A DNA stretch of 64,000 nt from JAFAHD01 sp963772515 (GCA_963772515.1 CAVYXC010000003.1:310001-374000), one strand, 5' to 3'. Shown: positions 45,283 to 54,006, counted from the stretch's first letter. Notes: a model not told the origin generated them from the sequence alone. Numbers and translations: made by a program.

Positions 45283-45651
45283 ATGACGTACGAAACCAAG
45301 CTCGCCTGCCCGATCCAACGCACGATGGCGATGATCGCCGACAAATGGAAGGTCATCGTGATCTACAATCTCGGTCAGCGCACCATGCGTTTCGGCGAGC
45401 TCCAACGCGCGCTCGAGGGCATCACGCCGAAAGTCTTGACGCGCCAGCTGCGCGACCTCGAAGGCGATGCACTGGTCTCGCGCCGCGTGCATGCGGAGAT
45501 CCCGCCGCGCGTCGAGTACTCCTTGACGCCGCTAGGCCGCGAACTGCTTCCGATCCTCGACCAGCTGCACGAATGGGCGACGCGCAATTCGGTCGCGCTG
45601 CTCACGCGCCGCGAGGACCGGCATAAGAGCGAGCGAACCCCCGCCGCCTAA
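45283..45651 (+). CDS. HxlR-family winged-helix regulator
   Basis: 122 residues from ATG 45283; a GTG at 45235 would add 16 residues without homology. The family pattern is CPIQRTMAMIADKWKVIVIY, then RFGELQRALEGITPKVLTRQ and LRDLEGDALVSRR, with a YSLTPLGREL end. The first Cys of HxlR proteins can sense quinones or aldehydes and is present (Cys9). The upstream AT-rich stretch (45200-45240) is the likely promoter. Divergent from DUF5069. Confidence 0.9.
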   Translation: MTYETKLACPIQRTMAMIADKWKVIVIYNLGQRTMRFGELQRALEGITPKVLTRQLRDLEGDALVSRRVHAEIPPRVEYSLTPLGRELLPILDQLHEWATRNSVALLTRREDRHKSERTPAA

Positions 45652-45784
45652 GCCGCGCACCAGTCGTCATCGCACCTAGCTCTATTTCTGGTAGATAAAC
45701 GCTCCATCGGGCGTCATACTTGAACCTGAATCGGCGGAGCCTTCGTTCCGCCCACTTGCCGCCCGCGGAGAAAGCATCATCACT

Positions 45785-46723
45785 ATGCCCACCATCACTG
45801 AACCATCGACCGCGCTGACAGCGCTCTCCAGCGACCTCGCCAACGCCGTCGAACGCGCCGGTGCGTCGACGGTCGCCGTCCACGCGCGCCATCGGCTCGG
45901 CTCGAGCGGCGTGCTCTGGCGTCCGAACATCATCGTGACGGCCGACCACGCCGTGCGCCGCGACGACGATATCAGCGTCACGCTGCCCGACGGCACGAAC
46001 GTCGACGCGACGCTGGCCGGTCGCGATGCGGACACGGATCTCGCGATCTTGCGCGTCGAGGCGCCTTCATCGCTTGCCCTACCGCAATTCGGCGATGCGA
46101 GCGGACTGAAGGCCGGCAACCTTGTGCTCGCGGTCGCGCGCGATGCAGAAGATGGCGTCCGCGCGTCCAGCGGTGTGATCAGCTCAGCCGGCGGACCGTG
46201 GCGCACCTGGCGCGGCGGCAACGTCGATCGCTTCATCAGTCTCGATCTTTCGCTCTACGCCGGTTTCTCGGGCGGGCCGCTCGTCGACGTCGCCGGCCAC
46301 GTGCTCGGCATCAACACGTCTGCGCTGTCGCGCCGCTTCGACCTGACGATTCCCAAAGCGACGGTCGATCGCGTCGTCGATCAATTGAGCAGCGGGCGGC
46401 CTGCCGGCCGCGCGTATCTGGGCGTCGGCATGCAGCCGGTCCGTCTTTCCGACTCGCTGCGCCGCAGCGCCAAGGTCGACGCGGACGGCGGCGCGATCGT
46501 CGTCGCAGTCGAGCCTGACGGCCCGGCCGAAAAGGCCGGCATCTTCATCGGCGACATCATCATCGGTTTTGACGGCGCGTCGATCGAAGACACGGATGAC
46601 ATCCTCGCGCAGTTGGGCAGCGATCGCATCGGCGCGAAACTGCGCCTGCGCGTCGTGCGCGGCGGACAGGTCGTCGAGCCGGAGATCACGATCGGCGAGC
46701 GCGCCGTGGAGCGGGAGGACTGA
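45785..46723 (+). CDS. HtrA-like trypsin protease with PDZ domain, no signal peptide
   Basis: 312 residues. Triad His55 (TADHAV), Asp85 (DTDLAIL) and Ser162 (GFSGGPLVD). A PDZ domain follows (YLGVGMQPVRL ... GPAEKAGIFIGDIIIGFDG). No signal peptide or membrane helix is seen at the N-terminus (MPTITEPSTALTALSSDLAN), so it may act in the cytoplasm. First of two tandem protease genes. Confidence 0.88.
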   Translation: MPTITEPSTALTALSSDLANAVERAGASTVAVHARHRLGSSGVLWRPNIIVTADHAVRRDDDISVTLPDGTNVDATLAGRDADTDLAILRVEAPSSLALPQFGDASGLKAGNLVLAVARDAEDGVRASSGVISSAGGPWRTWRGGNVDRFISLDLSLYAGFSGGPLVDVAGHVLGINTSALSRRFDLTIPKATVDRVVDQLSSGRPAGRAYLGVGMQPVRLSDSLRRSAKVDADGGAIVVAVEPDGPAEKAGIFIGDIIIGFDGASIEDTDDILAQLGSDRIGAKLRLRVVRGGQVVEPEITIGERAVERED

Positions 46724-46724
46724 C

Positions 46725-47609
46725 GTGGACGCCAATCTCGCAGCAAGCGGTGCGGCCACGGCGGCCGCCCACGCAGAACTAGCCGAAACGCTGCGGCGCA
46801 GCACGGTGCAGGTGACGGCCGGGCGCTACGGCGGCGGCTCAGGCGTCGTATGGCGCGCCGATGGTTTGATCGTCACCAACGCCCACGTCGCACACGGCAA
46901 GCGCATGGCGGTCGAACTGGCGGACGGCACGGCCTTGCGGGCGGAGCTCGTCGCGCGCGACGAAGAGCGCGACATCGCCGCGCTGCGCGTCAACGCCGCC
47001 GGCTTGGAGGCGGCGCGGATCGCCGACTCGGACGAGGTGCGCCCCGGCCAGCTCGCGTTCGCGGTGGGCAATCCGCTTGGTTTGGTCGGCGCGGTCACCA
47101 GCGGCATCATTCATGCGGCAGGATCGCACTCCGGCCATCGCGCGCGCTGGATCCAGGCCGACGTGCGCATCGCACCCGGCAACTCCGGCGGGCCGCTCGC
47201 CGACGCCCGCGGTCACGTCATCGGCGTGAACAGCATGATCTATGGAGGCCTCGCGGTGGCGGTGCCAAGCAATGCGGTCGAGCGTTTCCTGCGCGGCCAA
47301 AATGCGCGGCCGCGGCTCGGCGTCACGGTCGAACCGGTGAGGTTGCGCACGGGTGAGCGCACGGACGCGCTTGGGCTCTTGATCTTCGAAGTCGCGCCAG
47401 GCAGCGCCGCCGAGCACGCGGGGCTCTTGCCCGGCGACGCCATCGTCCGCATCGCGGGCGCGCCGCTGCGCGATGCGAGCGACCTGCCCGACGCGCTCGC
47501 GCAAGCCGTCTCGACGGGCGCGTTGCAGCTTGCTATCGTCCGTGGCGGGGCACCGCAGGATATCGCGGTGGACTTTTCGCTGCGCGTGGGAGCCGACGCC
47601 GCCGCGTGA
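46725..47609 (+). CDS. Second HtrA-like trypsin protease with PDZ domain
   Basis: 294 residues from GTG 46725, one base after the previous stop. Triad His54 (TNAHVAHG), Asp83 (ERDIAAL) and Ser154 (PGNSGGPLAD). PDZ domain: LGVTVEPVRL ... GSAAEHAGLLPGDAIVRIAG. It also lacks a signal peptide. Similar to its neighbour in layout; probably a duplication. The stop overlaps the start of the response regulator gene. Confidence 0.88.
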   Translation: MDANLAASGAATAAAHAELAETLRRSTVQVTAGRYGGGSGVVWRADGLIVTNAHVAHGKRMAVELADGTALRAELVARDEERDIAALRVNAAGLEAARIADSDEVRPGQLAFAVGNPLGLVGAVTSGIIHAAGSHSGHRARWIQADVRIAPGNSGGPLADARGHVIGVNSMIYGGLAVAVPSNAVERFLRGQNARPRLGVTVEPVRLRTGERTDALGLLIFEVAPGSAAEHAGLLPGDAIVRIAGAPLRDASDLPDALAQAVSTGALQLAIVRGGAPQDIAVDFSLRVGADAAA

Positions 47610-48226
47610 TCAGAGTTCTTCTCGAGAGCTCCCGGCTCACGCGCGCCGAGGTCAGCGCCGCGCTTCGCGCGGATACCGCGCTCGCGCTGCTCGACGATGC
47701 GGCCGCCGGCGGCGACTTAAGCGCGCGCGTCGAGGAGCTCGCGCCCGATGTGATCGTCCTCGAAGTCGAGGGCGATGAGACCATGAGCGAGCTGCTCCGC
47801 GACGCCGACCTGCGCGCCTGGCCGCCGGTGATGCTGCTCGCAGCCCGCGCCGATGCGGGCTGGACGAATGCCGCGCTGCGCGCCGGCATGCGCGCGGTGC
47901 TGCCGCGCAGCGGGCAAGATCTTGCAGCGGCCATCGCCGCGGTCGCCGCGGGATATATCGTCGTGCATCCCGACTCGGTCGAGCGCCTGGTGCCGGCCAA
48001 CGATATCGGCGCGCGCACCGGCAAGGGCCACGTGCTGACCGCGCGCGAGATCGAAGTGTTGCGCATGATGGCGCAGGGATTGGCTAACAAAGTCATCGCC
48101 GCGCGCTTGGGCATCTCCGAGCACACGGTCAAGTTCCACGTCGGATCGATCTTCGCGAAGCTGCACGCCGGTAGCCGCACCGAGGCAGTCGCCGTGGGCG
48201 CGCGCCAAGGGCTTGTGATGCTCTGA
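47606..48226 (+). CDS. NarL/LuxR-type regulator with degenerate receiver
   Basis: 206 residues, GTG start overlapping the protease stop. C-terminal LuxR HTH: LTAREIEVLRMMAQGLANKV and ISEHTVKFHVGSIFAKL. The receiver keeps its size but the phospho-acceptor position reads VIVLEVEG, Glu53 in place of Asp, so phosphorylation-independent action is likely. Coupled to two proteases; may regulate or be regulated with them. Confidence 0.87.
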   Translation: MIRVLLESSRLTRAEVSAALRADTALALLDDAAAGGDLSARVEELAPDVIVLEVEGDETMSELLRDADLRAWPPVMLLAARADAGWTNAALRAGMRAVLPRSGQDLAAAIAAVAAGYIVVHPDSVERLVPANDIGARTGKGHVLTAREIEVLRMMAQGLANKVIAARLGISEHTVKFHVGSIFAKLHAGSRTEAVAVGARQGLVML

Positions 48227-48243
48227 GCCAAACCCAGCGGGGT

Positions 48244-48453
48244 ATGCCAGACAAGCCCGACAAGCAGCGCGAAGTCATCAAACAATTCAAGAAGTACGGA
48301 TTCGTCACCGGCGCGACCACACGCACCGGGGCGATTCTCGTCGAGCTCAAAGGCGTCGAACCGGTGCGCGTGCTCGTGCAGCCTGACGGCAGCGTGATCC
48401 ACGTCTCGGGCGATGTCACTCGATTCGATTGGGGCAAGTTCGACCGCCGCTAA
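48244..48453 (+). CDS. Small hypothetical protein
   Basis: 69 residues, ATG 48244. Charged N-terminus (PDKPDKQREVIKQFKKYGFV) then beta-like stretches (GAILVELKG, RVLVQPDGSVIHVSG). It lies 17 bases after the regulator and may belong to the same operon. No family recognised. Confidence 0.6.
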   Translation: MPDKPDKQREVIKQFKKYGFVTGATTRTGAILVELKGVEPVRVLVQPDGSVIHVSGDVTRFDWGKFDRR

Positions 48454-48472
48454 GGCACAGAAGGGTTCGCAT

Positions 48473-49354
48473 ATGAAGACGGGACAAGCGCTGATAATCC
48501 TCTCGCTCGCGTTCGTTCTCGTCTCCGCAAGCCCGCCGCCCCAGCCGCACCCGCAGTGGCGCCCGGCTCAACCGATCACGATCCCATTCGTCGAACAGTT
48601 CGAGTCCGCGCTGCAACCGGAAGTCGACCTTCGTCCAAAGATCCGCAAGTACGTGATACCGATCCGCAATCAAGGCAACCGCAGCACGTGCACGGTCTTC
48701 GCGACCACGTTTCTGATCGAATACCAGAAGGCTGGCATGACCGGCGTGCCTGGCGGGCACATCCTGTCGGAAGAATATCTCAACTGGGCAGGCAACAAGG
48801 CGACCGGCGGAGACAGCGACGGCGGATTCTTCACCAAATTCATTCCGGGCTTCCAGACGTGGGGCATCTCGAGTGCGAAAGCGATGCCGTATCAGACGGC
48901 CTACAACGCCAGCCACCCGGACACGCCGAGCAAGGCGACTATCTCATCGGCCGAAGCGATGTTCCCGGTGAGGTACCCGTTCACGATCCTCAAGGTCTGG
49001 GATGACACGAAGGGCATGACCGCGGCCGAGCTGCAAAACGTGCTCTCCACGTTGCGATCCGGACGACCGGTCGCCACCGGCATCTGGTGGCTCACGAATT
49101 TCGCGACGGTCAACGTCCACGGCGTGCCCCTGCTCAAGGACTACCCGCGCAGCGCGGAAACCGGATCGAATCCCCCGATGTTCGACGGCCATTCGATCGA
49201 CCTCGTCGGCTTCCGTGAGTCCTCCGAGTTCCCGGGCGGCGGGTATTTCATCTTCCGCAACAGCTTCGGACCTGGTTTCGGAAACAAGGGCTACGGTTTC
49301 GTCTCGTTCCAATACCTGCGCGCATATTCGAACGACGCCATCGCCATCCGCTAA
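48473..49354 (+). CDS. Secreted papain-like (C1) cysteine protease
   Basis: 293 residues from ATG 48473. Signal peptide to about residue 20. The oxyanion Gln and catalytic Cys are in IRNQGNRSTCTVFATTF (Gln67, Cys73), His240 in DGHSIDLVGF and Asn263 in FRNSFGPGFGNKGYG. The usual C1A SCW motif reads STCT, a variation. Ends by overlapping the convergent membrane-protein gene by 4 bases. Confidence 0.82.
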   Translation: MKTGQALIILSLAFVLVSASPPPQPHPQWRPAQPITIPFVEQFESALQPEVDLRPKIRKYVIPIRNQGNRSTCTVFATTFLIEYQKAGMTGVPGGHILSEEYLNWAGNKATGGDSDGGFFTKFIPGFQTWGISSAKAMPYQTAYNASHPDTPSKATISSAEAMFPVRYPFTILKVWDDTKGMTAAELQNVLSTLRSGRPVATGIWWLTNFATVNVHGVPLLKDYPRSAETGSNPPMFDGHSIDLVGFRESSEFPGGGYFIFRNSFGPGFGNKGYGFVSFQYLRAYSNDAIAIR

Positions 49355-49896
49355 CGGTGCACGAGCACAACCAGCATGACCCCCGCGCAAGCCACGCCGA
49401 TCACGCTGATCGCGATCGCCAACCAGTACCAGAACACGTAGAGGCGACGCTGCGTCTTGAATCGCTCCCGGTGGGCAGCCTTGGCCGCGACCCGGATCTC
49501 TTCGAGTCGAGTCCCAGGACGAGCGGCGGCGATTCTCCAGCGAAACCCGCGAGCTATCATCATGAAGAATTCCCATCGCTCGTGATAGATGTTGACGACC
49601 ACGGCCGCATACGCGGCTAGCGAAGCCGCGATAAGCGGAATGGGCCAGTATCGGGGATCAAACTTCAGCGCGGCGAGCGCATAGACGACCGCGCCGACGC
49701 CGGTGATGACAAATGTCATTATCGTCGATCGATGCATCTCAGCATCGCGCGCAAACGCCACGTTCTCGTCATGCGCATGCTGCAAGACATCGATGTCCAC
49801 GTCTGCGAGCGGTGCCGCGGCCAGTTCAACGTGATCGAAGGTAGTCGCGATCCGGCGCAGAGCTTCGCGGTCCGGCTGAGCCGGCATCTCTTTCAT
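49351..49896 (-). CDS. Membrane protein coupled to pqqE
   Basis: 181 residues with three hydrophobic helices (about 60-75, 85-105, 155-178) and a motif-like stretch HERWEFFMMIARGFRWRI between the second and third. Its ATG overlaps the pqqE stop (ATGA), so it is translated with the pqq operon. No family recognised. A PQQ export or dehydrogenase-related role is only suggested by position. Confidence 0.65.
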   Translation of the reverse strand: MKEMPAQPDREALRRIATTFDHVELAAAPLADVDIDVLQHAHDENVAFARDAEMHRSTIMTFVITGVGAVVYALAALKFDPRYWPIPLIAASLAAYAAVVVNIYHERWEFFMMIARGFRWRIAAARPGTRLEEIRVAAKAAHRERFKTQRRLYVFWYWLAIAISVIGVACAGVMLVVLVHR

Positions 49897-50972
49897 CGCG
49901 CTGGCGTTAGGCGGCGCGGCACAAAGGTCCCGGGCGCGGACTCCCTAGCTGCATCGACGAGGCCATGGAGCGGCGAGAGGCTGCACACCGGATCGGTGTT
50001 TGCGGCGTCACCGGTGAGCAAGAACGCCTGACAGCGGCAGCCGCCGTAGTCGATCTCCCGCCGATCGCACGAACGGCACGGCTCGTGCATCCAGCCTGTG
50101 CCGCGATACGCCTCAAACGCCTCAGATGAATTCCATATGTCCGCGAGCGCGCGCTCGCGCACGCTGTCGAAGCGCAGCGTGCTGATCGCGGCTGCGGCCG
50201 GACACGGCAAGACGCGACCGTCAGGCACCACGGTCATGAAGCGCCGTCCCCATCCGTGCATGCACGGCTTGGGATAGCGTTCGTAGTAATCGGCGAGCAC
50301 GTGGACGATCTCCATCCGTCCACGCAGCCGCGCTTGCGCGCGTGCGACGACATTCTTTGCAGCAGCCACTTGCTCGCGCGTCGGCAGCAGCGCCGCTCGG
50401 TTTCGAAACGCCCAGCCGTACAACTGCGTGTTGGCAAGCTCGAGCCGTCGCACGCCTAAAGCTTCAGCGAGCGCGATCACGTCCGCTGTCTGATCGATGT
50501 TCAGGCGGTGCAGCACGCAGTTGAGCGTCACCGCGACCTTACGCCGCAGCACGCGTTCGAACGCGGCCAGTTTTCGCTCGTGGACCACCGTACCGGCGAT
50601 GCGGTCCGCGACCGCAGCGTGAGCGGCCTGAAGGCTGATCTGGATATGATCGAGGCCGGCCGCCAGCAGCGCATCGAGTAACGCGTCGTCGAGAAACGTG
50701 CCCTGGGTGATGAGGTTCGTGTACAGCTGGCGCGCGCGAGCGCGACGGACCAGCGCGACCAGAAGCGCCGGCCGAAGCGTCGGCTCGCCGCCCGAGAAGT
50801 GGATCTGCAGCACGCCGAGCGCGGCGGCTTGGTCGACGACCTGCGACCAGGCGCTCTCGTCGAGCTCGTCGCCGTACGCGCCCAAGTCCAGCGGATTGTA
50901 GCAATACGGACACTGCAGGTTGCAGCGATACGTCAGCTCGGCGAGCAGCGACAGCGGCTGATAATCGCTCAT
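49893..50972 (-). CDS. pqqE: PQQ biosynthesis radical SAM enzyme PqqE
   Basis: 359 residues. Radical SAM motif CNLQCPYC (Cys17, 21, 24). The SPASM-type C-terminus has CMHGWGRRFMTVVPDGRVLP, C, then CRSCDRREIDYGGCRCQAF. It links Glu and Tyr side chains in PqqA, held by PqqD. Overlaps pqqD and the membrane gene by 4 bases each. Confidence 0.95.
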   Translation of the reverse strand: MSDYQPLSLLAELTYRCNLQCPYCYNPLDLGAYGDELDESAWSQVVDQAAALGVLQIHFSGGEPTLRPALLVALVRRARARQLYTNLITQGTFLDDALLDALLAAGLDHIQISLQAAHAAVADRIAGTVVHERKLAAFERVLRRKVAVTLNCVLHRLNIDQTADVIALAEALGVRRLELANTQLYGWAFRNRAALLPTREQVAAAKNVVARAQARLRGRMEIVHVLADYYERYPKPCMHGWGRRFMTVVPDGRVLPCPAAAAISTLRFDSVRERALADIWNSSEAFEAYRGTGWMHEPCRSCDRREIDYGGCRCQAFLLTGDAANTDPVCSLSPLHGLVDAARESAPGTFVPRRLTPAR

Positions 50973-51241
50973 GTGAAGAAGACCCAGCCGCGCGCGGCCA
51001 GGCGGTCTACCAGTTCGGCGACGTCGGCCGCGATCGACTCGCGCGGCGCGTCAAAGCGCGCGGCGAGCTCGGCCGCGATCTGGTCGCACGAGCGCGCGCC
51101 GTCGAACAACTCGACGGTGGCCGCCGCGCTCGGATTGAGATTGACGACCCCCTCAGGCACGAGCAAGACGACCTTGCCGTCCTCGAGCCGGCGCGTGCGC
51201 ACGCCGTGCGCTAATCCGGGCACGCGCAGCTCGGGGCTCAC
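50969..51241 (-). CDS. pqqD: PQQ biosynthesis peptide chaperone PqqD
   Basis: 90 residues from GTG 51241, which overlaps the pqqC stop (GTGA); the longer frame from 51328 is inside pqqC. The RiPP-recognition fold shows RRLEDGKVVLLVPEGVVNLN then a winged helix (ATVELFDGARSCDQIAAEL). It delivers PqqA to PqqE. Confidence 0.92.
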   Translation of the reverse strand: MSPELRVPGLAHGVRTRRLEDGKVVLLVPEGVVNLNPSAAATVELFDGARSCDQIAAELAARFDAPRESIAADVAELVDRLAARGWVFFT

Positions 51242-51951
51242 GCGCCCTGTCCGATGCCGTACGCGGCTTGCGTCGCGTCGAGGATGGCCCACAAGACATC
51301 GCACTTGAAGCGCAGCGCTGCCACGCAAGCGTCGCGCATCGCCGGGTCTGCGGCGCCCTCAAGCACCCACGGCAGCGCGGCGTCGGCGTCTTGCGCCGCC
51401 AACGTCACGCGCCGGCGAAAATATTCAAGACCCTGCGGCTCGATCCACGGATAGTTCGCGAGCAGCGCTTCGACGCGTTTGGACATCAGGTCGGGCGCGA
51501 AGAGCTCCGTCAGCGAGGAGGCAACCGCCGGCAGCCACGGCTGCGTGCGCGCAAACGTGACGTAGGCGTCGACCGCAAAGCGCGTGCCGGGGACGACCCG
51601 CGTCTCCGCCACCACTTCCTCAGGCGAGAGTCCGACCGCGCTCGCCAACGCGAGCCATTGCTCCAGGCCCCCGCCGCCGGCTTCGAGCGTGCCGTCATGA
51701 TTGATGATGCGTCTGATCCACACGCGGCGCTTATCGCGATCCGGCAGATTCGACAAGATGGCCGCGTCCTTGACCGGGATGTTCTTCTGATAGTAGTAGC
51801 GGTTGGCCACCCAGCCGCGCAGCTGCTCGGGCGTCAGGCGCCCTTCGTGCATCGCGAGATGAAACGGATGCTTGTCGTGATAGCGCTGCGCGCCGACCTC
51901 GCGCAGCTGCTCGAGCAGATCAGCGCCTGACGCCGGCCGCACTTCCGGCAT
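51238..51951 (-). CDS. pqqC: Pyrroloquinoline-quinone synthase PqqC
   Basis: 237 residues from ATG 51951. Typical motifs: YHDKHPFHLAMHEGRL, GWVANRYYYQKNIPVKDAAI, RRIINHDG and EYFRRRV. Performs the final ring closure and oxidation. The start lies inside the end of pqqB (32-base overlap); the alternative start at 52005 is less likely. Confidence 0.94.
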   Translation of the reverse strand: MPEVRPASGADLLEQLREVGAQRYHDKHPFHLAMHEGRLTPEQLRGWVANRYYYQKNIPVKDAAILSNLPDRDKRRVWIRRIINHDGTLEAGGGGLEQWLALASAVGLSPEEVVAETRVVPGTRFAVDAYVTFARTQPWLPAVASSLTELFAPDLMSKRVEALLANYPWIEPQGLEYFRRRVTLAAQDADAALPWVLEGAADPAMRDACVAALRFKCDVLWAILDATQAAYGIGQGA

Positions 51952-52849
51952 CCTTGGTGAGCGAAAACGCGAACCCGTCCTCTGCGATCGCCCAGCCGGC
52001 GTCACGGATGGCTCGCGCGGCGTCAGACTCTGGATCGAGCGCCGGATTCGTGTTGTTGATGTGCGTGTAGAAGCGATGCTTGCCGCCGAGCCCGGTGACC
52101 AGCGGCAGCGTGCCGTCGTCGCCCGAGATCGGCAAGTGACCCATCTGGCGCGCCGTGCGCGTGCCGAGCGCTTGCAGCGTCAATTCGTGTTCGGTCCAAA
52201 ACGTGCCGTCCAAGAAGACCGCGTCGGCCAGCGCTAATTCGCGCCGCAGCGGGTCGGTCATCGCGCCGGCGCACGGCGCATAGAGCATCCGATGCACGCC
52301 GTCGTTGATCAAGATGCCCGCCGCCGCGCCGCTCGTTTCGCGGCCGCCGTCGTACTGCGGTGTCAGGCCGCCGACTTCAATCGCCCGGATGCGTAGGCCG
52401 ACCGGGAGGCCCGACGCGTCGTTGACGTGCACCGGCGCGTCGCCGATAATGTGCCACGCGTGCGGGGGTTTGGCGAACGGACGGAACGCGTTGCAGCCGC
52501 CGAGCAAAACGTCGCGCACCGTCTCGGTGGAATAGATGCACAGGCGCTCGGCTTGGCGCAGCTCGAGCAAGCCATATGCATGATCGATGTTGGCATCCGT
52601 GAGCACGACGGCCGCAATGGGCGAGCGGCGCGGCGTTTGCGGCGCGAGTTTGTCGAATATCTGGATCTGATGGCGGATGTCGGGTGTGGCGTTTGCGATG
52701 AGCCAGCGTTCGCCGTCGGCTGAAACGGCGATCGACGCCTGCAAACGTCGCAGGGCGGGCTTGGCTCGGGCTGCACGGCAATTACTGCAGGCGCAGTTCC
52801 ATTGCGGCACGCCGCCTCCAGCGGCCGACCCAAGCACGCGAATGTGCAT
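51920..52849 (-). CDS. pqqB: PQQ biosynthesis protein PqqB
   Basis: 309 residues. Starts MHIRVLGSAAGGGVPQWNC with the Cys-rich CACSNCRAAR zinc site and the metallo-beta-lactamase-like VVLTDANIDHAYGL. PqqB hydroxylates the diTyr-like intermediate. Follows a 63-base gap after pqqA that holds a strong hairpin. Confidence 0.95.
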   Translation of the reverse strand: MHIRVLGSAAGGGVPQWNCACSNCRAARAKPALRRLQASIAVSADGERWLIANATPDIRHQIQIFDKLAPQTPRRSPIAAVVLTDANIDHAYGLLELRQAERLCIYSTETVRDVLLGGCNAFRPFAKPPHAWHIIGDAPVHVNDASGLPVGLRIRAIEVGGLTPQYDGGRETSGAAAGILINDGVHRMLYAPCAGAMTDPLRRELALADAVFLDGTFWTEHELTLQALGTRTARQMGHLPISGDDGTLPLVTGLGGKHRFYTHINNTNPALDPESDAARAIRDAGWAIAEDGFAFSLTKDAGSAAGVRR

Positions 52850-52864
52850 CTAGGATGCGGGCAC

Positions 52865-52887
52865 GCGGCGGCCAAGGATGCCGCCGC
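52865..52887. promoter_or_regulatory. Hairpin between pqqA and pqqB
   Basis: GCGGCGGC-caaggat-GCCGCCGC, a perfect 8-bp stem. No T run follows. A stabilising or attenuating hairpin here would let pqqA RNA exceed the enzyme messages, as the peptide is consumed one-to-one. Confidence 0.5.
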
Positions 52888-52912
52888 GGCTCACGCCTTT
52901 CGCTACAGAAGT

Positions 52913-53014
52913 CTAAAGGGCCGACGAGTCGTCCGCTGGCTCGGTGCCGAGGTACGCGGTCACCTCAGCGCCCAGCGCTACGTGATCGAAATCAGGCCGC
53001 TCCCAAGCTATCAT
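52913..53014 (-). CDS. pqqA: PQQ precursor peptide PqqA
   Basis: A 33-residue frame from ATG 53014, too short for most gene callers and embedded in a longer open frame. It reads MIAWERPDFDHVALGAEVTA then Y, matching the PqqA pattern W-x-x-P-x-F ... G-x-E-V-T-x-Y. The Glu and Tyr of EVTAY are the residues joined to make PQQ. Directly upstream of pqqB on the same strand. Confidence 0.88.
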   Translation of the reverse strand: MIAWERPDFDHVALGAEVTAYLGTEPADDSSAL

Positions 53015-53084
53015 GCGCCGCACGTTCGAGGCGTCTCGGCGAGCTCCCTGTCCCGCGTGACGACCGGGATCACTATCTGCTATC

Positions 53085-53963
53085 TCAATGCGCCGGAATC
53101 GCCTGTACCTGCTGCACGGTCGGCGCGATGCACCAGGTATTGCTCGGAGCCGACTCGCGCGCGCCGACATACGCCGTCACGTAGAAACAAGACAGCACCG
53201 GCTTACCCCACGCGTCCCAGGTGATCTGCTGGTTCAGCCGCACGGGGATGTCGACGTCGGGCGTGCTGTGGCCCTTCTGATAGAAGCGGTAGCCGTCGAC
53301 CGCGGGGTAGTTGGCGTTGCCCTTCCATTCCCAAATCAAGACGGCTTCGCGGAACGGCTGCGGATCCGTGCAATGCCCGCCGCCGCCGTGCGCAAAGCAC
53401 TCGTTTTTGTCGGTCGTGCGGCGCAGATCGTAGGGAGCGGGCACGGCGAGGGGATTGAGGGCCACAGCGCCATTTGCCGGGCCGAGATTGTACGAACCGT
53501 GGCCCGCGTTACCGGCAGCAGCATTACCGCCCGGGGCGACGGCGTTCGCATTGGTCATGCCGGTCATCATGCAGCTGGCGGTGAAACGGGTCTCGCCGTC
53601 GATGACGGGCGGACCGGCCGCCGTCGTGAATACCCCGAAGGTGACCGTGTGCGCGCCCTGCTTGGCGCTCGTCACCGCATATGCCTGATGCACGTCGATG
53701 CCGGCGGCAGGCACGGCGACGCTGGCCGGCGGCGCAATCGCGCTGCCATCGACCATGAATTGGTAGCGAACGCCAGGGCCGCTCGCGGGCGGCGCCGGCA
53801 CCCAGTGCAGCGTCGCGCGCAGGTCGATGTTCCTCGGGCATACGGCGGTAGAAGAAGAAGGGGTCACGACCAAGGCCACGCCGGGCACCTGGACGGCGGC
53901 GCTCGATGCAGCCGCGGTCCCAAGCAGCACGACGAAAGCACCGACAAGCGCAAAGCGATACAT
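53085..53963 (-). CDS. Secreted protein with C-terminal four-cysteine domain
   Basis: 292 residues from ATG 53963 with GGAGGGG upstream (frame open to 54191 but that part has no signal peptide). Signal peptide to about residue 22. N-terminal beta-rich part (30-135, VCPRNIDLRATLHWVPAP ... FTASC), a Gly/Ala/Asn linker, then residues 177-279 with LRRTTDKNECFAHG, LIWEWKG, DGYRFYQKG, SCFYVTAYVGARES and a final Cys. Same domain as in the 29912 and 43062 proteins. Lies 70 bases upstream of pqqA on the same strand. Confidence 0.72.
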   Translation of the reverse strand: MYRFALVGAFVVLLGTAAASSAAVQVPGVALVVTPSSSTAVCPRNIDLRATLHWVPAPPASGPGVRYQFMVDGSAIAPPASVAVPAAGIDVHQAYAVTSAKQGAHTVTFGVFTTAAGPPVIDGETRFTASCMMTGMTNANAVAPGGNAAAGNAGHGSYNLGPANGAVALNPLAVPAPYDLRRTTDKNECFAHGGGGHCTDPQPFREAVLIWEWKGNANYPAVDGYRFYQKGHSTPDVDIPVRLNQQITWDAWGKPVLSCFYVTAYVGARESAPSNTWCIAPTVQQVQAIPAH

Positions 53964-53986
53964 CGAACCCCTCCAACCCTGTAGCG

Positions 53987-54006
53987 GCGCGTTCTCTTGA
54001 ACGCGC
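53987..54006. terminator. Perfect hairpin in the divergent region
   Basis: GCGCGTTC-tctt-GAACGCGC, followed by TTGTC on the plus strand. It lies between two divergent genes, where a terminator is not expected, so it may instead be a regulatory or repeat element like the one at 34032. Confidence 0.4.
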
